A DNA stretch of 64,000 nucleotides from Nitrospira sp. CR1.3 (GCA_014055525.1 WIAH01000005.1:124001-188000); one strand, 5' to 3'. Numbered from the stretch's first letter, positions 26,025-34,525 are shown. Notes: generated by a model from the sequence alone, not told the origin. Numbers and translations are program-made.

Positions 26025-26246
26025 TACATTCAAGAAGGAAAGGAGAAAGAAGGCACTTCCGCTGCGTGCGTTCGGGCGCCCAGACGAGCGCCACCCGATC
26101 CATTTATAAAGCGTAGACAACAAGCTCGATGTCCCCCAGACAGCCAGATCGTCCTCCCACCTATTTTCCCAAGATTCCACCTAAGCATATTTGACTTCCA
26201 TAATTAACAGGATGCGGGGAGACGCACATTTCAAGGGATTAACATC

Positions 26247-26284
26247 TATGTTCAGCTCACTCGAATATGTTCAGCTCACTCGAA
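26247..26284. repeat. Perfect 19-bp tandem duplication
   Basis: tatgttcagctcactcgaa occurs twice in direct succession (26247-26265 and 26266-26284), about 85 bp before the DUF4136 gene start. It could be a duplicated operator or simple slippage. Confidence 0.8.
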
Positions 26285-26367
26285 CTGCTGGTTTCCAGAA
26301 GTGACTTGGTATATGTTCTGAGCCTGCAGTTTCTGAACAAGACTTCATAGTGGGGAGGAGACGTACG

Positions 26368-26874
26368 GTGAACATTAGATTGCTGATCCTGTGGCTGGCG
26401 CTAGGGCTCCTCGCCGCCGGAGGCTGCTCGAAGGTGAAGGCGATGTACGAGGATAAGAGGTACGAGATCAAGGTACGCACGAATTTCGACGAGTCCGTCG
26501 ACTTCTCTTCGTTTCATACCTTTGCCCATTCCGGGATGACGGACAGAGGGCGAAAGATCGCGGCCACTGACAACAAATCGCCTTTGAGGATGAGGATCAA
26601 GGAAATCGTCAACAAGCAACTCGTCGCCAAGGAACTTCGGCAAGTTGGCTTGGAAGACCGCCCGGACCTGCTGGTGGACTTATTATTCGGCATGATGGAT
26701 GCCGATAAGTATCAGGAAGCCACCTTGGTAGTAAATCTGGCTGAATCGTCGAAAAAGAAGCGGGTGTGGCAGGCCGTGATCACCGAAACGGTGGGAGAGA
26801 GCCTGGAGAAGAACTTTGAATCGGTCGACAAGGGAGTCGCCAAGGCATTCAAAGACTATCCTCCGGCCAAGTGA
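26368..26874 (+). CDS. DUF4136-type lipoprotein
   Basis: This 168-residue lipoprotein has the signal LLILWLALGLLAAGGC with a clear lipobox. The mature domain opens with YEIKVRTNFDESVDFSSFHTF, the hallmark of DUF4136. I chose the GTG at 26368 because GGGGAGGAG lies upstream; the GTG at 26350 overlaps that site. Function of the family is unknown; expected at the outer membrane. Confidence 0.82.
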   Translation: MNIRLLILWLALGLLAAGGCSKVKAMYEDKRYEIKVRTNFDESVDFSSFHTFAHSGMTDRGRKIAATDNKSPLRMRIKEIVNKQLVAKELRQVGLEDRPDLLVDLLFGMMDADKYQEATLVVNLAESSKKKRVWQAVITETVGESLEKNFESVDKGVAKAFKDYPPAK

Positions 26875-26921
26875 ATCAGAAAGGGGATAGGCTACTTTTC
26901 TGAATCGCAAAAACCGCAGGA

Positions 26922-26946
26922 ACCATTTCCCGGCGCGGGGAGTTCC
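26922..26946 (+). repeat. Directional intergenic repeat, copy 1
   Basis: ACCATTTCCCGGCGCGGGG then AGTTCC, 47 bp after the DUF4136 stop. This copy has an upstream extension AGGCTACTTTTCTGA (26889-26903) shared with the copy at 42981. Confidence 0.8.
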
Positions 26947-26956
26947 AGGCGCTAAC

Positions 26957-27568
26957 TCAAAACACGTAGCCGACCTCGATCACATACAGGTCGATCCCAA
27001 GGGACTGAGAACCGTACACGCCGGCGTCTGAGAGGTGCTGAAACCGAAACCCAGCGAATGCGTGAGAGAAGGGACGGATTTCAATCGCACTGGTCAGTGC
27101 AAGTTGGACATGCCCCCCAAAGTCCTGGGTGCCATATGTATCGCGACTGAGGAACCCGAGACCGACCCCCACATCGATCGATACAAGTCCCTTCCAGCCC
27201 GTTAAGGCCACAGTAGGCTCGACTATCGCGAGCAGCCCGGTACTCCCTGCAGCAGAGAGAGCCCCGGCGCTCCCAATCAATCTTGTCTCCACACCCCAAG
27301 GACTTTCGCCCAGCGGCCATGACCAAGGAAGCCTGGCGGTCGCGGCTACGTCCACCAGTTCAAAGGTTTCTGTCTGCCGCTTTCCCAAAAGCGGCTCACT
27401 TCTGCTGAACCCGTAGCGTGGACCAATGCTCAAAAGTGTCGTATCGCCGGCGATGCTGTGATTCGGGATGAAGAGGATCAGCCCGAGAACGGCGAATCGA
27501 AGCGACCAGGCGTGAATGGTCGATCGCGTTCGGAATCTCTCTCTTCCTAGATGTTTGGCTGTTTTCAC
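26957..27568 (-). CDS. PagL-like lipid A 3-O-deacylase family protein
   Basis: This 203-residue secreted protein has an N-terminal signal (FAVLGLILFIPNHSIAG) and a barrel-like body. The C-terminus carries FRFQHLSDAGVYGSQS, matching the His-x-Ser catalytic site of PagL/acyloxyacyl hydrolases, and ends in phenylalanine. PagL trims lipid A in the outer membrane. The catalytic acidic residue is not certain here. Confidence 0.7.
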   Translation of the reverse strand: MKTAKHLGRERFRTRSTIHAWSLRFAVLGLILFIPNHSIAGDTTLLSIGPRYGFSRSEPLLGKRQTETFELVDVAATARLPWSWPLGESPWGVETRLIGSAGALSAAGSTGLLAIVEPTVALTGWKGLVSIDVGVGLGFLSRDTYGTQDFGGHVQLALTSAIEIRPFSHAFAGFRFQHLSDAGVYGSQSLGIDLYVIEVGYVF

Positions 27569-27663
27569 TCAATCGAGAGGCGACAACTACTGGGCCAATA
27601 TCCACCGTGACATGAACATGTTTTACACGTACAAATGGTGATTGACCACTGAATTACACATAG

Positions 27664-27687
27664 TCATTTCGCGGCGCGCGGCAAGCC
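27664..27687 (+). repeat. Directional intergenic repeat, copy 2
   Basis: CATTTCGCGGCGCGCGGCAAGCC (27665-27687) lies between two minus-strand genes but is still oriented on the + strand. Confidence 0.75.
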
Positions 27688-27689
27688 AG

Positions 27690-28283
27690 CTAGCTCCGCT
27701 TGTGATAGGTCGGCGGGACCCAAGGATAGAGGCGCGGAATCCACAAGGCTAGGAGTGTTGCCATCGCTAAAGCACCGATCACCCCGACGATGAATTGCGT
27801 CCATGTAGTTGGCTTCATGACACCGAGCGACATAATGAGCAAGAGCATCGGAATGTCCAAGAAATGCGTGAAGGTTGGGACGTGTTCTTGCCTGGCGTGG
27901 CTGAGTTCAGGCGTCACACTTCCTTGCGCCAAGGCCTCGTTGGTGAGGCGGCGGAGTCGCATAAAGTAGAGTCGCGTGACGGTGTTCCCTTCGACGAATT
28001 CAATCGCAAACAAGATAATCATCCCCGCCAGCCACGGATGTTGCATGAATCCCCACCCGCCCCACATCTCCACCGTCATCCACGCGCCTGATGCGAACAG
28101 GATGATGGCACCAGGCACCACGACGCCGTCGTAGAAGACGGCGATGTTTCTCACCGCTTCTGCGAAAAAGGTGAGATCGCGCACCTTCCGCGACCGCATG
28201 TCTGAAATCCACACACCGATTAGCCCCGCACCCATGAGCATCAAGCCGATTAAATGGGCATATTGCAGCAATGAATAGATCAT
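27690..28283 (-). CDS. DUF2269-like integral membrane protein
   Basis: This 197-residue protein has about four transmembrane helices (LLQYAHLIGLMLMGAGLIGV, VVPGAIILFASGAWM, LAGMIILFAIEFVEG, FIVGVIGALAMATLLALWI). The arrangement and the early His in a membrane helix recall DUF2269 proteins. Function unknown. The stop lies 2 bp after a directional repeat copy. Confidence 0.6.
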   Translation of the reverse strand: MIYSLLQYAHLIGLMLMGAGLIGVWISDMRSRKVRDLTFFAEAVRNIAVFYDGVVVPGAIILFASGAWMTVEMWGGWGFMQHPWLAGMIILFAIEFVEGNTVTRLYFMRLRRLTNEALAQGSVTPELSHARQEHVPTFTHFLDIPMLLLIMSLGVMKPTTWTQFIVGVIGALAMATLLALWIPRLYPWVPPTYHKRS

Positions 28284-28343
28284 GACGGCAGAGTATGGGC
28301 TTATTCAGGTCAGAAGAACAGCGCGAAAGCAATGGCATCGAAA

Positions 28344-28368
28344 ACGGTTTCGCGGGGCGTGGCCGGAC
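28344..28368 (+). repeat. Directional intergenic repeat, copy 3
   Basis: ACGGTTTCGCGGGGCGTGGC then CGGAC, in the divergent gap between the DUF2269-like gene and the small secreted-protein gene. Confidence 0.65.
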
Positions 28369-28525
28369 AGTTCTATCTCCGGCATTTCAACTGGACGCTT
28401 TCCATTTCATTCACTGCACGGGTCTCAAGATTGAGCATCCGCTAAAACTTCCAGCCCTATTGACTCGCAGATATCAAACGCCTACTCTTTCGCCCAACGT
28501 TGCCCCTTCATGAAAGGAGTGAGTC

Positions 28526-28825
28526 ATGACTCAACGAAATTTCCATTGGGTGCACGGAATGGGTTTGATGGCCACGGTGTTTGCCCTTTCTGTTCTGGTC
28601 ACCACTGCTGGCCTGCAATGGATATCAGTGCCTGCCTACGCCACTGAACGGGGAAAGGACCGGAGGGAAGCACGGGATACGCGACAGGAGGGCCGTGAGG
28701 AAGCCAGGGAGCAAAAGAAGGAGTGCAAGGAGGCGGACGATAAGAGCCGTGCAGAATGTCGCCATGAAAAACGAGAGACCAAGGAGGAGGCACGCGACGC
28801 TGCCAAGGACATCAAGCGAAAATAA
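28526..28825 (+). CDS. Small secreted, highly charged protein
   Basis: This 99-residue protein has a signal peptide (LMATVFALSVLVTTAGL then VPAYA). A mature part of about 60 residues is almost entirely Lys, Arg, Glu, Asp and Ala with two Cys (KKECKE and AECRHEK). It should be a periplasmic alpha-helix or coiled coil. The ATG follows GAAAGGAGTGAGTC. No family recognised. Confidence 0.7.
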   Translation: MTQRNFHWVHGMGLMATVFALSVLVTTAGLQWISVPAYATERGKDRREARDTRQEGREEAREQKKECKEADDKSRAECRHEKRETKEEARDAAKDIKRK

Positions 28826-28867
28826 TCACCGGAGAAGAAAAGGGTTCGGGAGTCTTTGTTGGCCGAG

Positions 28868-28892
28868 ATTATTTCGCGGCGCGTGGCGGGCC
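28868..28892 (+). repeat. Directional intergenic repeat, copy 4
   Basis: ATTATTTCGCGGCGCGTGGC then GGGCC, 42 bp after the preceding stop codon. Confidence 0.8.
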
Positions 28893-29029
28893 AATCCATT
28901 CCTCACCGGCTCTGCCCTTGTCCCTCACCTTCCCGATCTCGTTCACTTGACACCACACCACTCACAGCCTAGCTTTTGACCTGTTCAAGAGCGCCCCGAA
29001 GAAAAAGTGAAAAGAAGAAGAGGTGACGC

Positions 29030-29494
29030 ATGAGGTTCCTTCAAGGGTTGCTGAGCGGTCTCGTTTGCATGGGCCTAACGATTGCGACCGTCCTTCCAGG
29101 GACAGCTCACGCAGAAACCAATGTGGTGACAAAGCCCAGCAACTATTCTGTCTCCGAAACAATCAACCGGATCGAGAAGGCGGTCACGGCGAAAGGAATG
29201 CAGATCTTTGCCCGTATCGATCATGCCGGAGAAGCGAAGAAAGTGGGATTGGCCATGAAACCCACCGAGTTACTCATTTTCGGTAACCCGAAAGGTGGGA
29301 CCGCTCTGATGGTGGCCAAACGTACAGCAGCCATTGACCTCCCCATGAAAGCGCTGGCATGGGAAGACGAGAATGGCAACGTGTGGCTCACGTACAACTC
29401 TCCCGAGCTTCTGCACGAGCGACACGGCGTGCCAACGGAGCTCACATCCAAACTCGATCCGGTTGGTAAGTTACTGGAAGCGGCGATAGAGTAG
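29030..29494 (+). CDS. Periplasmic DUF302 protein
   Basis: This 154-residue protein has a signal peptide (LLSGLVCMGLTIATVLPGTAHA) and a DUF302 domain: VSETINRIEKAVTAKGMQIFA, then KPTELLIFGNPKGGTALM and WEDENGNVWLTYNSPELL. DUF302 proteins bind small ligands but no general function is established. The start follows AGAAGAGGTGACGC. Confidence 0.87.
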   Translation: MRFLQGLLSGLVCMGLTIATVLPGTAHAETNVVTKPSNYSVSETINRIEKAVTAKGMQIFARIDHAGEAKKVGLAMKPTELLIFGNPKGGTALMVAKRTAAIDLPMKALAWEDENGNVWLTYNSPELLHERHGVPTELTSKLDPVGKLLEAAIE

Positions 29495-29495
29495 C

Positions 29496-29520
29496 ACCAT
29501 TTCGCGGCGCGTGACGGGCC
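29496..29520 (+). repeat. Directional intergenic repeat, copy 5
   Basis: ACCATTTCGCGGCGCGTGAC then GGGCC, beginning one base after the DUF302 stop codon. Confidence 0.85.
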
Positions 29521-29585
29521 GGAGCTATCTCGCTAGCTTATCTTTCCCATTGACGGATACCACATGACTCTGGGACCATGGCGCC

Positions 29586-29816
29586 GTGCATTTCGAGTTA
29601 GTCGGCCCAATCTCGCAGATTGAAACATTTGCGGTTGGGTCTCGAATCCGCGAGATCGCTAGGCTTCGAAAGTTCTATGGCAGAGCTAGGTGGCGAAAGA
29701 GGAAGGGTATCGCAAAAGTTCGACTTGCTGATGGTTCCGTTCACCTTGCTGAAATTCACTGGTATGAGGCAACAGGCATAGGCCGGAAGGAATACAAGAT
29801 CAAGCGACTCTTCTAA
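29586..29816 (+). CDS. Small basic hypothetical protein, first of a pair
   Basis: This 76-residue protein starts at a GTG (no strong ribosome-binding site visible). It is rich in Arg/Lys, with ARLRKFYGRARWRKRKGIAKV and a WYEATGIGRKEYKIK end. The last 20 residues suggest an SH3-like or beta-rich fold. I recall similar small proteins in accessory DNA but cannot name a family. It ends 8 bp before the next gene, so the two are likely co-translated. Confidence 0.6.
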   Translation: MHFELVGPISQIETFAVGSRIREIARLRKFYGRARWRKRKGIAKVRLADGSVHLAEIHWYEATGIGRKEYKIKRLF

Positions 29817-29824
29817 GGACACCC

Positions 29825-30061
29825 ATGCCAAAACCAAAACTCGTTGCTTCCCGGTTTGTCATATGTATCGATAATAAAGGTTACAATGCTTCTCTTGAAA
29901 AACGAAAAATCTATGTTTCCCTATCTGACGCAACGGCGCTAAAACATGGTCAGATCAGGGTCATCGACGAATCAGGAGAAGACTACCTTTTTCCGAAGAG
30001 CCTCTTTCTACGCATCACTATACCTGCATCGCTGCGCAAAGCGATCCTCAAAGCCGCTTAA
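29825..30061 (+). CDS. Small hypothetical protein, second of a pair
   Basis: This 78-residue protein (RFVICIDNKGYNASLEKRKI, then VIDESGEDYLFPKSLFLRITIP) is predicted to be all-beta. Its composition resembles SH3-like cassette proteins. Starts 8 bp after its partner. The base composition is less GC-rich than flanking genes, a hint of transfer. Function unknown; a toxin-antitoxin role is possible but unsupported. Confidence 0.6.
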   Translation: MPKPKLVASRFVICIDNKGYNASLEKRKIYVSLSDATALKHGQIRVIDESGEDYLFPKSLFLRITIPASLRKAILKAA

Positions 30062-30082
30062 CAAAGCGTCGACCGGACTGAA

Positions 30083-30107
30083 ACCATTTCGCGGCGCGTG
30101 GCAGGCC
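30083..30107 (+). repeat. Directional intergenic repeat, copy 6
   Basis: ACCATTTCGCGGCGCGTGGC then AGGCC, 21 bp after the stop of the small gene pair. GAAACC and GGTTTC flank this copy as inverted hexamers. Confidence 0.85.
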
Positions 30108-30286
30108 GGCGGTTTCTGACTCTCCCTTTTTCCAAGTCTCAAGGATTTCTTGCTTCAGTTACGGGGTGATGGATATGCCTCCGCTTTTCCAGTAGACTCC
30201 TTTCCCACGACATGGTGAACCCCGCATAGGCCAGTGATTTCGATGCAATTGCCGCCCTCAACCTTGAGGCGTACCGGAAGTTCCCT

Positions 30287-30931
30287 ATGAGCCTGATTCG
30301 CCAGGCATGCGTTGCGACGGTTGTGCTCGTGACGATAGCCGCCATAGCTCAGCCGGTTCATCCCGCCGGCGGAGGTCAGACGAAGTTCCAGCGTATACCG
30401 ACGCAGTACATCGCGGCGTTGGGCGATCCAGGTGCGATCTCCGGGAGCGGCGCGCAATCGTGGGGTCTATGGCCTCTAGACCCGGGGCCTCGGGGCGTCG
30501 AGCTGAAGCACTATCAACGGTTGAAGGATGCAGGTGGCGTTGCCCCAGCGCGCTGGAAATTCGACGGCACGGACTGGTGGCTGGAGGAACACGGCTTGAT
30601 CATGGAGCAGCCGACCTTTCCGCTCCCTCCCGGCAAATACCTGGTCACGGGCGCCCGCGACGTGACGGCTGTGCTGACCATTCATCCCGCCGACCGGAAT
30701 GGCGACAGACGCTGGGATCTCGATAAAGGCGCGACGCTCTACGACGTGACGCACCTGGCTTGCCGCTCCGCGCGCTATAGACCGGCAGCGGTTGGCGGTG
30801 CGTGCTCGCCGGCCAACGCGCAGAAGACCGCGTTTCCGGTTGCGCCAGGGGGAGCGATGCCTCCGGTCGAGGGTTGCACGAAGCAGGACTATGCGGTGCT
30901 CATCGTGATCGGCGTGGGCGTGGAAGACTGA
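30287..30931 (+). CDS. Secreted hypothetical protein
   Basis: This 214-residue protein has a signal peptide (ACVATVVLVTIAAIAQPVHPA). The mature sequence includes FQRIPTQYIAALGDPGAISG, WGLWPLDPGPRGVEL and CTKQDYAVLIVIGVGVED, with three Cys. It looks like a small periplasmic protein family of unknown function. Confidence 0.68.
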   Translation: MSLIRQACVATVVLVTIAAIAQPVHPAGGGQTKFQRIPTQYIAALGDPGAISGSGAQSWGLWPLDPGPRGVELKHYQRLKDAGGVAPARWKFDGTDWWLEEHGLIMEQPTFPLPPGKYLVTGARDVTAVLTIHPADRNGDRRWDLDKGATLYDVTHLACRSARYRPAAVGGACSPANAQKTAFPVAPGGAMPPVEGCTKQDYAVLIVIGVGVED

Positions 30932-31512
30932 ACGCCGGTAACGACGGACGAGACTGAGAAAACGGCGTCAGGAACCAATCGCGGCGCGGGGCGGGGCGGA
31001 CCTGATCGCCTGCAGTTCCATTCAACGTCTTCCATGAGTGTAACGGGCAGGACGGACCCCCTGATACGCTATCAGCGGGCGACTCAGTCCAAGCCGGTTT
31101 CTACGCTTCCGCACAAGTCCAGCGCATAGGGGACATTCTTGTCGACGAGAACTGCGCTCGCTAACACCTATGGGATTGCATTCTGTCCCGCTGCATAGTT
31201 GTTGTTGGCCCGACCAGGTTGACGCATTTGGTAGCAGGTCCAATTCCGAAGATTAGTATCGGTGTGCCGCTCGGTCGTTTCATTGGTCGGCCTTCATCAC
31301 TGCATAGCGGACCGGCCTCTTCGCATACGTATCTTTCAGAATACACTCCTACAGAGCGCCGAAACATCATCCATTCAAATTTCAAGAACTTGCGAACCAA
31401 GTCACCTGGGGATGAACGGCATGAGGCTTGCTGATCTTTTTCCCCTCATCACAGAAAGGACATGCCAAATGGTGCGGCTTGCACAGATTTGTGGGAGAAA
31501 TTGGGGTGAGGG
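30932..31512. other. Gene-poor stretch upstream of the tail-sheath remnant
   Basis: About 580 bp with one repeat copy (30974-30997) and only short open frames of unconvincing composition. It may be decayed accessory or prophage sequence, since a tail-sheath fragment follows directly. Confidence 0.4.
30974..30997 (+). repeat. Directional intergenic repeat, copy 7
   Basis: ACCAATCGCGGCGCGGGGC then GGGGC, one base shorter than the consensus, 42 bp after the preceding stop codon. Confidence 0.7.
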
Positions 31513-31917
31513 ATGAGGATGAATCGAGTCGTGTGCGTCGAAGAATTGAGTGTCGTCTTCAATACGAATCCGACCGTGGACTGGAGCCTCACACCACGTC
31601 TGTTCAAGAACTGGTGCTGCACAGAGCTCCAATGGGTCGCGCATGAGCCGTCAAACTCCCCGCGACTCTGGGACAAAGTCGCACGACATGTGCAGGGATA
31701 TTTGGGCGTGTTATGGGTCACCGGTGCCTTGCCGGGTGAGTGTCCACGAGAGGCGTATCGTGTGACCTGCGACCAGACCACCATGACCGATAGGGAGATT
31801 GACGCCGGCCATGTTGTTTGTCAGGTTGGCCTCGCCGCTGACAGGCCGTCGGAGTTCACCTACTACCGCATTCGGATACGGCTCCAATCCCTCGGCAAAC
31901 CGCTCGCTGTCGCATGA
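31513..31917 (+). pseudogene. Phage tail sheath protein, C-terminal remnant
   Basis: This open frame of 134 codons matches the end of contractile-tail sheath proteins: RLFKNWCCTELQWVAHEP, LWDKVARHVQGYLGVLW, then GALPGECPREAYRVTCDQTT and MTDREIDAGHVVCQVGLA, closing PSEFTYYRIRI. Full sheath proteins are several hundred residues, so most of the N-terminal part is missing. No tube, baseplate or terminase gene is next to it. It reads as a prophage or contractile-injection-system fossil. Confidence 0.7.
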
Positions 31918-32210
31918 GCCGTCGCTCAGCAACGCTCGGTGCAGCCCAATTGCCCACAATTCTCTTCTTGCTCCGGCGCTCGGCCCAGGTTCGCTCCAAC
32001 TATCTGCCTCCCGTGAGGCCAACCTCTCTAACCTGTTAAGCCAAGCTGCGTGAGCAGCGCCGCCTCTAGACTGTGTGTTTGCCAGCTTGAATGTGTCAAA
32101 CGGATCAACTTGCGAATGCGATTGAGGATGTCCCGAGCCGTCTTTCATTCCCTCAGAGAACGCAGGCGTCAATCAGTCGAGTCTTTCCACCCTCAACCCC
32201 GGAGGATTCT
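31918..32210. other. Non-coding stretch after the sheath remnant
   Basis: About 290 bp without a supported gene. Overlapping open frames on both strands have no recognisable product. Confidence 0.35.
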
Positions 32211-32636
32211 GTGAAATGTCCCGAATGCATGATGGATAACGCGAACGAAGCAAGGCTCTGTAAGTATTGCAATCTGCATTTTGCAACACGTACCCGGTCC
32301 AAGCCCATCGGTGCTGGCTCTGTCGGGAATTACTTCGGATTCAGGCAGATGGTTACGCCATTTTGGATTCAAATCTCCCATATTCTTGGTATCACCCTCA
32401 TTGTGATGGTGGCGGCGGTGGCCATCGCCTTTCCGTACCTCTTTGCCACTGCCTCCGTCGAAGACCTTTGGGTTCGGGTAGGCGGGATTCTCCTTCTGCT
32501 GGTGGGGAATCTGATCTGGCGTGTGCTGTGTGAGGGGGCGATTGTCGTCTTTCGGATGTATTCGCTCCTGATGAGCCTAGACGATCGGGCCCGCTGGATC
32601 GGTGAAATGGAGGCGGTGCACCAGTATCGGAGATGA
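32211..32636 (+). CDS. Zinc-ribbon DUF4282 membrane protein
   Basis: This 141-residue protein opens with a zinc ribbon (CPECMMDN with CKYCNLHF, two CxxC pairs). Two membrane helices of a DUF4282 domain follow: ISHILGITLIVMVAAVAIAF and VGGILLLLVGNLIWRVLC, then EGAIVVFRMYSLLMSL. The GTG at 32211 is chosen for GGAGG 7 bp upstream and because it starts right at the zinc ribbon. Function unknown. Confidence 0.75.
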   Translation: MKCPECMMDNANEARLCKYCNLHFATRTRSKPIGAGSVGNYFGFRQMVTPFWIQISHILGITLIVMVAAVAIAFPYLFATASVEDLWVRVGGILLLLVGNLIWRVLCEGAIVVFRMYSLLMSLDDRARWIGEMEAVHQYRR

Positions 32637-32673
32637 AGACACTTGGTCTAGGAAAATAGAAACGGTCTCAGGA

Positions 32674-32698
32674 ACCGTTTCCCGGCGCATGGCAGATC
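32674..32698 (+). repeat. Directional intergenic repeat, copy 8
   Basis: ACCGTTTCCCGGCGCATGGC then AGATC, 37 bp after the preceding stop codon and preceded by GGTCTCAGGA. Confidence 0.75.
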
Positions 32699-32709
32699 TG
32701 GTTGATCTA

Positions 32710-32772
32710 GGTTATTTGGTTCATTTGGTTGGTTTCGTCCCGCACCAAAGACACCAAACAAACAAAATAACC
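32710..32772. repeat. Inverted repeat of TTTGGTT units
   Basis: ggttatttggttcatttggt on the left and caaacaaacaaaataacc on the right form an AT-rich hairpin between converging genes. It could act as a bidirectional terminator. Confidence 0.6.
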
Positions 32773-32809
32773 CAGCCAACTATCTGTTGTAGGCGCGTGA
32801 CAGGAAGGG

Positions 32810-33091
32810 CTACCGGAAAATGAGCCAAGACACGTAGAAGATCAAGAGGGCCACGATGGGAAGAAGGACGAAGAGGGTTTTGCGGGCGACCGCCATCATC
32901 TGCGCGCCCTTCTCTTGGATGTTTTCAGCACGATCTTGAATCCGTTCGTGTCGTTCGGTCTGTCTTTGCACAAGCGCAAACTGCTCACGCTGAAGCGCCA
33001 AGGCCTCCGCTTGACGATCCAATTGTCGCTTTTGGTTGTCGCGTATCTCTTTGAGAAGTGACCCGAGTTGCTGAACCTCTTCCTCGTTCAT
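32810..33091 (-). CDS. Small tail-anchored coiled-coil protein
   Basis: This 93-residue protein has a Gln/Arg/Glu-rich coiled coil (about residues 8-65) followed by one C-terminal transmembrane helix (TLFVLLPIVALLIFYVSWLIF). The ATG at 33091 follows GGAGGA. No signal peptide; probably tail-anchored in the inner membrane facing the cytoplasm. Family not recognised. Confidence 0.65.
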   Translation of the reverse strand: MNEEEVQQLGSLLKEIRDNQKRQLDRQAEALALQREQFALVQRQTERHERIQDRAENIQEKGAQMMAVARKTLFVLLPIVALLIFYVSWLIFR

Positions 33092-33404
33092 GACCGTCCT
33101 CCACACCGTCGGTTCAAGTCTACGGCTCAAGTCTACCGTTGATCTGTCCGCCGTCAACTCTTGCGGGGCCCTCGTGTCCCCCTATTGAGGTGTCCGTCAA
33201 ACTCGGGCCAGTTCACCCTGTCCCCTTAAATGGGGGTCACGGGCAAGCGCCAAAGGCTCTATAAAAGCCCGCATTTCGACTCATCTCTTGCGCTTACTTG
33301 GCTTCCCTCCTGGAATTTGACTCGTCTCGGGGGCTTCTATGTCCTCGTTCCCACCCTACCTTTGGTCAGGATGTTTCCGACAGACCAGGAGTTATACTTT
33401 GCCT
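33092..33404. other. Gene-free stretch
   Basis: About 310 bp between divergent genes. A CCCCTTAAATGGGG hairpin-like palindrome near 33220 is the only notable structure. Promoters for both neighbours are presumably here. Confidence 0.4.
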
Positions 33405-34298
33405 ATGATGATTGGAGTCATCCGGTATCGCGCCTTAGTGATCTCTCTCGTTCTAGCATTGGCCGCTAGCGCGAGCGGATGTTCTATCGTAATGGCGCTT
33501 AGCGGGCATAAGGACCCGAATCTCTCGGCATTTCACGTCGGCTCCACGAAGGAAGAGGTCGAGTTCCAATTGGGTCCACCGAAAGAGACATATCCGACCG
33601 ATTACGGCGCGCGGACCGATTTCTATGAGTATGAAGTGAACAACGAGCCCAGCGGCGCGCGGGCCGTGATGTACCTGATCTACGACGTATTCACGTTCGG
33701 CATTTCCGAGGTCGTCTTTACCGCGGCTGAATTGATGACTGGCGAGAAAAAACGGCTCCCGGTCTATTATGGAGCCGATGGTCGGGTCGCCGGCATTAAT
33801 GAAACAGCTCCCGAGACACCCGCCATGCCAGTGGCAATCATCGGGCAGTTGAGGAGACCGGAATTCGTCCAAGCACTGATAAAGGATCTCACCTCGCAAT
33901 TGTCTATCGGCATCAAAGAACGAGGCGTCAATCGGATCGCCATCCTGCCGCTGGCCGATGCCGCGCAACGTACTGACACGCCGGTGGGCAATCATCTCAC
34001 GGACAAGTTGACCAACGAGTTCTACCGAACGGGATCCTTGACGGTGATCGAACGGCCGCAATTGCAAAAGGTCACCGACGAATTGAGTCTGACGGCGCGA
34101 GGAGCTTTTGACGACACTTCCGTGAAGAGGATCGGCGGACTGCTGGGAGTCGATGCCGTCGTGATGGGGAGCTACACGGAAGTCGGCTCAGAGACGGTCG
34201 AGGTCAATGCAAGAGTCGTCAAGGTTGAAACAGCCGAAATTGCCGGAGTCGGCACGGTCCACATTCCGCGCACTGCAGTTGAACGGCTAATACAATAG
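33405..34298 (+). CDS. FlgO-domain lipoprotein
   Basis: This protein of about 297 residues has a lipoprotein signal (ALVISLVLALAASASGC). The N-terminal half (FHVGSTKEEVEFQLGPPKET) resembles SmpA/BamE-like proteins. The C-terminal half (RIAILPLADAAQ, then FYRTGSLTVIERPQLQKV and LGVDAVVMGSYTEVG) fits the FlgO/CsgG-like fold, seen in proteins that associate with the outer membrane. Fusion of the two modules is unusual but each is only weakly recognised. Start at 33405 is chosen to place the signal peptide at the N-terminus. Confidence 0.65.
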   Translation: MMIGVIRYRALVISLVLALAASASGCSIVMALSGHKDPNLSAFHVGSTKEEVEFQLGPPKETYPTDYGARTDFYEYEVNNEPSGARAVMYLIYDVFTFGISEVVFTAAELMTGEKKRLPVYYGADGRVAGINETAPETPAMPVAIIGQLRRPEFVQALIKDLTSQLSIGIKERGVNRIAILPLADAAQRTDTPVGNHLTDKLTNEFYRTGSLTVIERPQLQKVTDELSLTARGAFDDTSVKRIGGLLGVDAVVMGSYTEVGSETVEVNARVVKVETAEIAGVGTVHIPRTAVERLIQ

Positions 34299-34525
34299 AA
34301 GCGATGCTAGATTGATCTCCCGCCAGCATCCTGGTCCTTCCCGGCGCCCTGTTGCTGCTCTTCAGCGGAACCTGGGACAAGAAAACTGAAAAAGAATATG
34401 GTCTCTCTCGCCCCCTTCTCGTTCGGACAAGGAGTCGAGAGGGCCACTGCCGGTACCGGCCCGCCTTTGCGTCCCCGCGCTCAACTTCTGGCCCTCCGAC
34501 AACCCTCCGCCGAGGCCCGGTGTCT

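Larger units (their letters stand above)
25562..26367. other. Long non-coding region with tandem structured element
   Basis: About 800 bp between the divergent radical SAM and DUF4136 genes. It contains two related structured units (25775-25879 and 25918-26024), a GC-rich hairpin area and a 19-bp tandem duplication near 26247. Open frames here are short and lack family resemblance. Confidence 0.6.

Noticed and set aside
25561-26030. Cobalamin riboswitch on the minus strand ahead of the B12 radical SAM genes
   Set aside because: The location is attractive and a GGAGACCTGGCAG segment resembles a B12 box, but it is at the wrong end for that strand, and the other conserved blocks and A-rich loops are lacking.
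25704-26116. Two short open frames beginning MELRT in the tandem element
   Set aside because: The shared start arises from the repeated GGAACTGCG block. The remaining sequences do not align as proteins, and conserved features are hairpin-like.
31219-31434. 71-codon frame upstream of the sheath remnant
   Set aside because: No similarity recognised, no ribosome-binding site, and overlapping frames on both strands of like quality.
34333-34356. TCCTTCCCGGCGCCCTG after the FlgO-type gene as a repeat copy
   Set aside because: Shares the TTCCCGGCG core but diverges on both sides; too weak to count.
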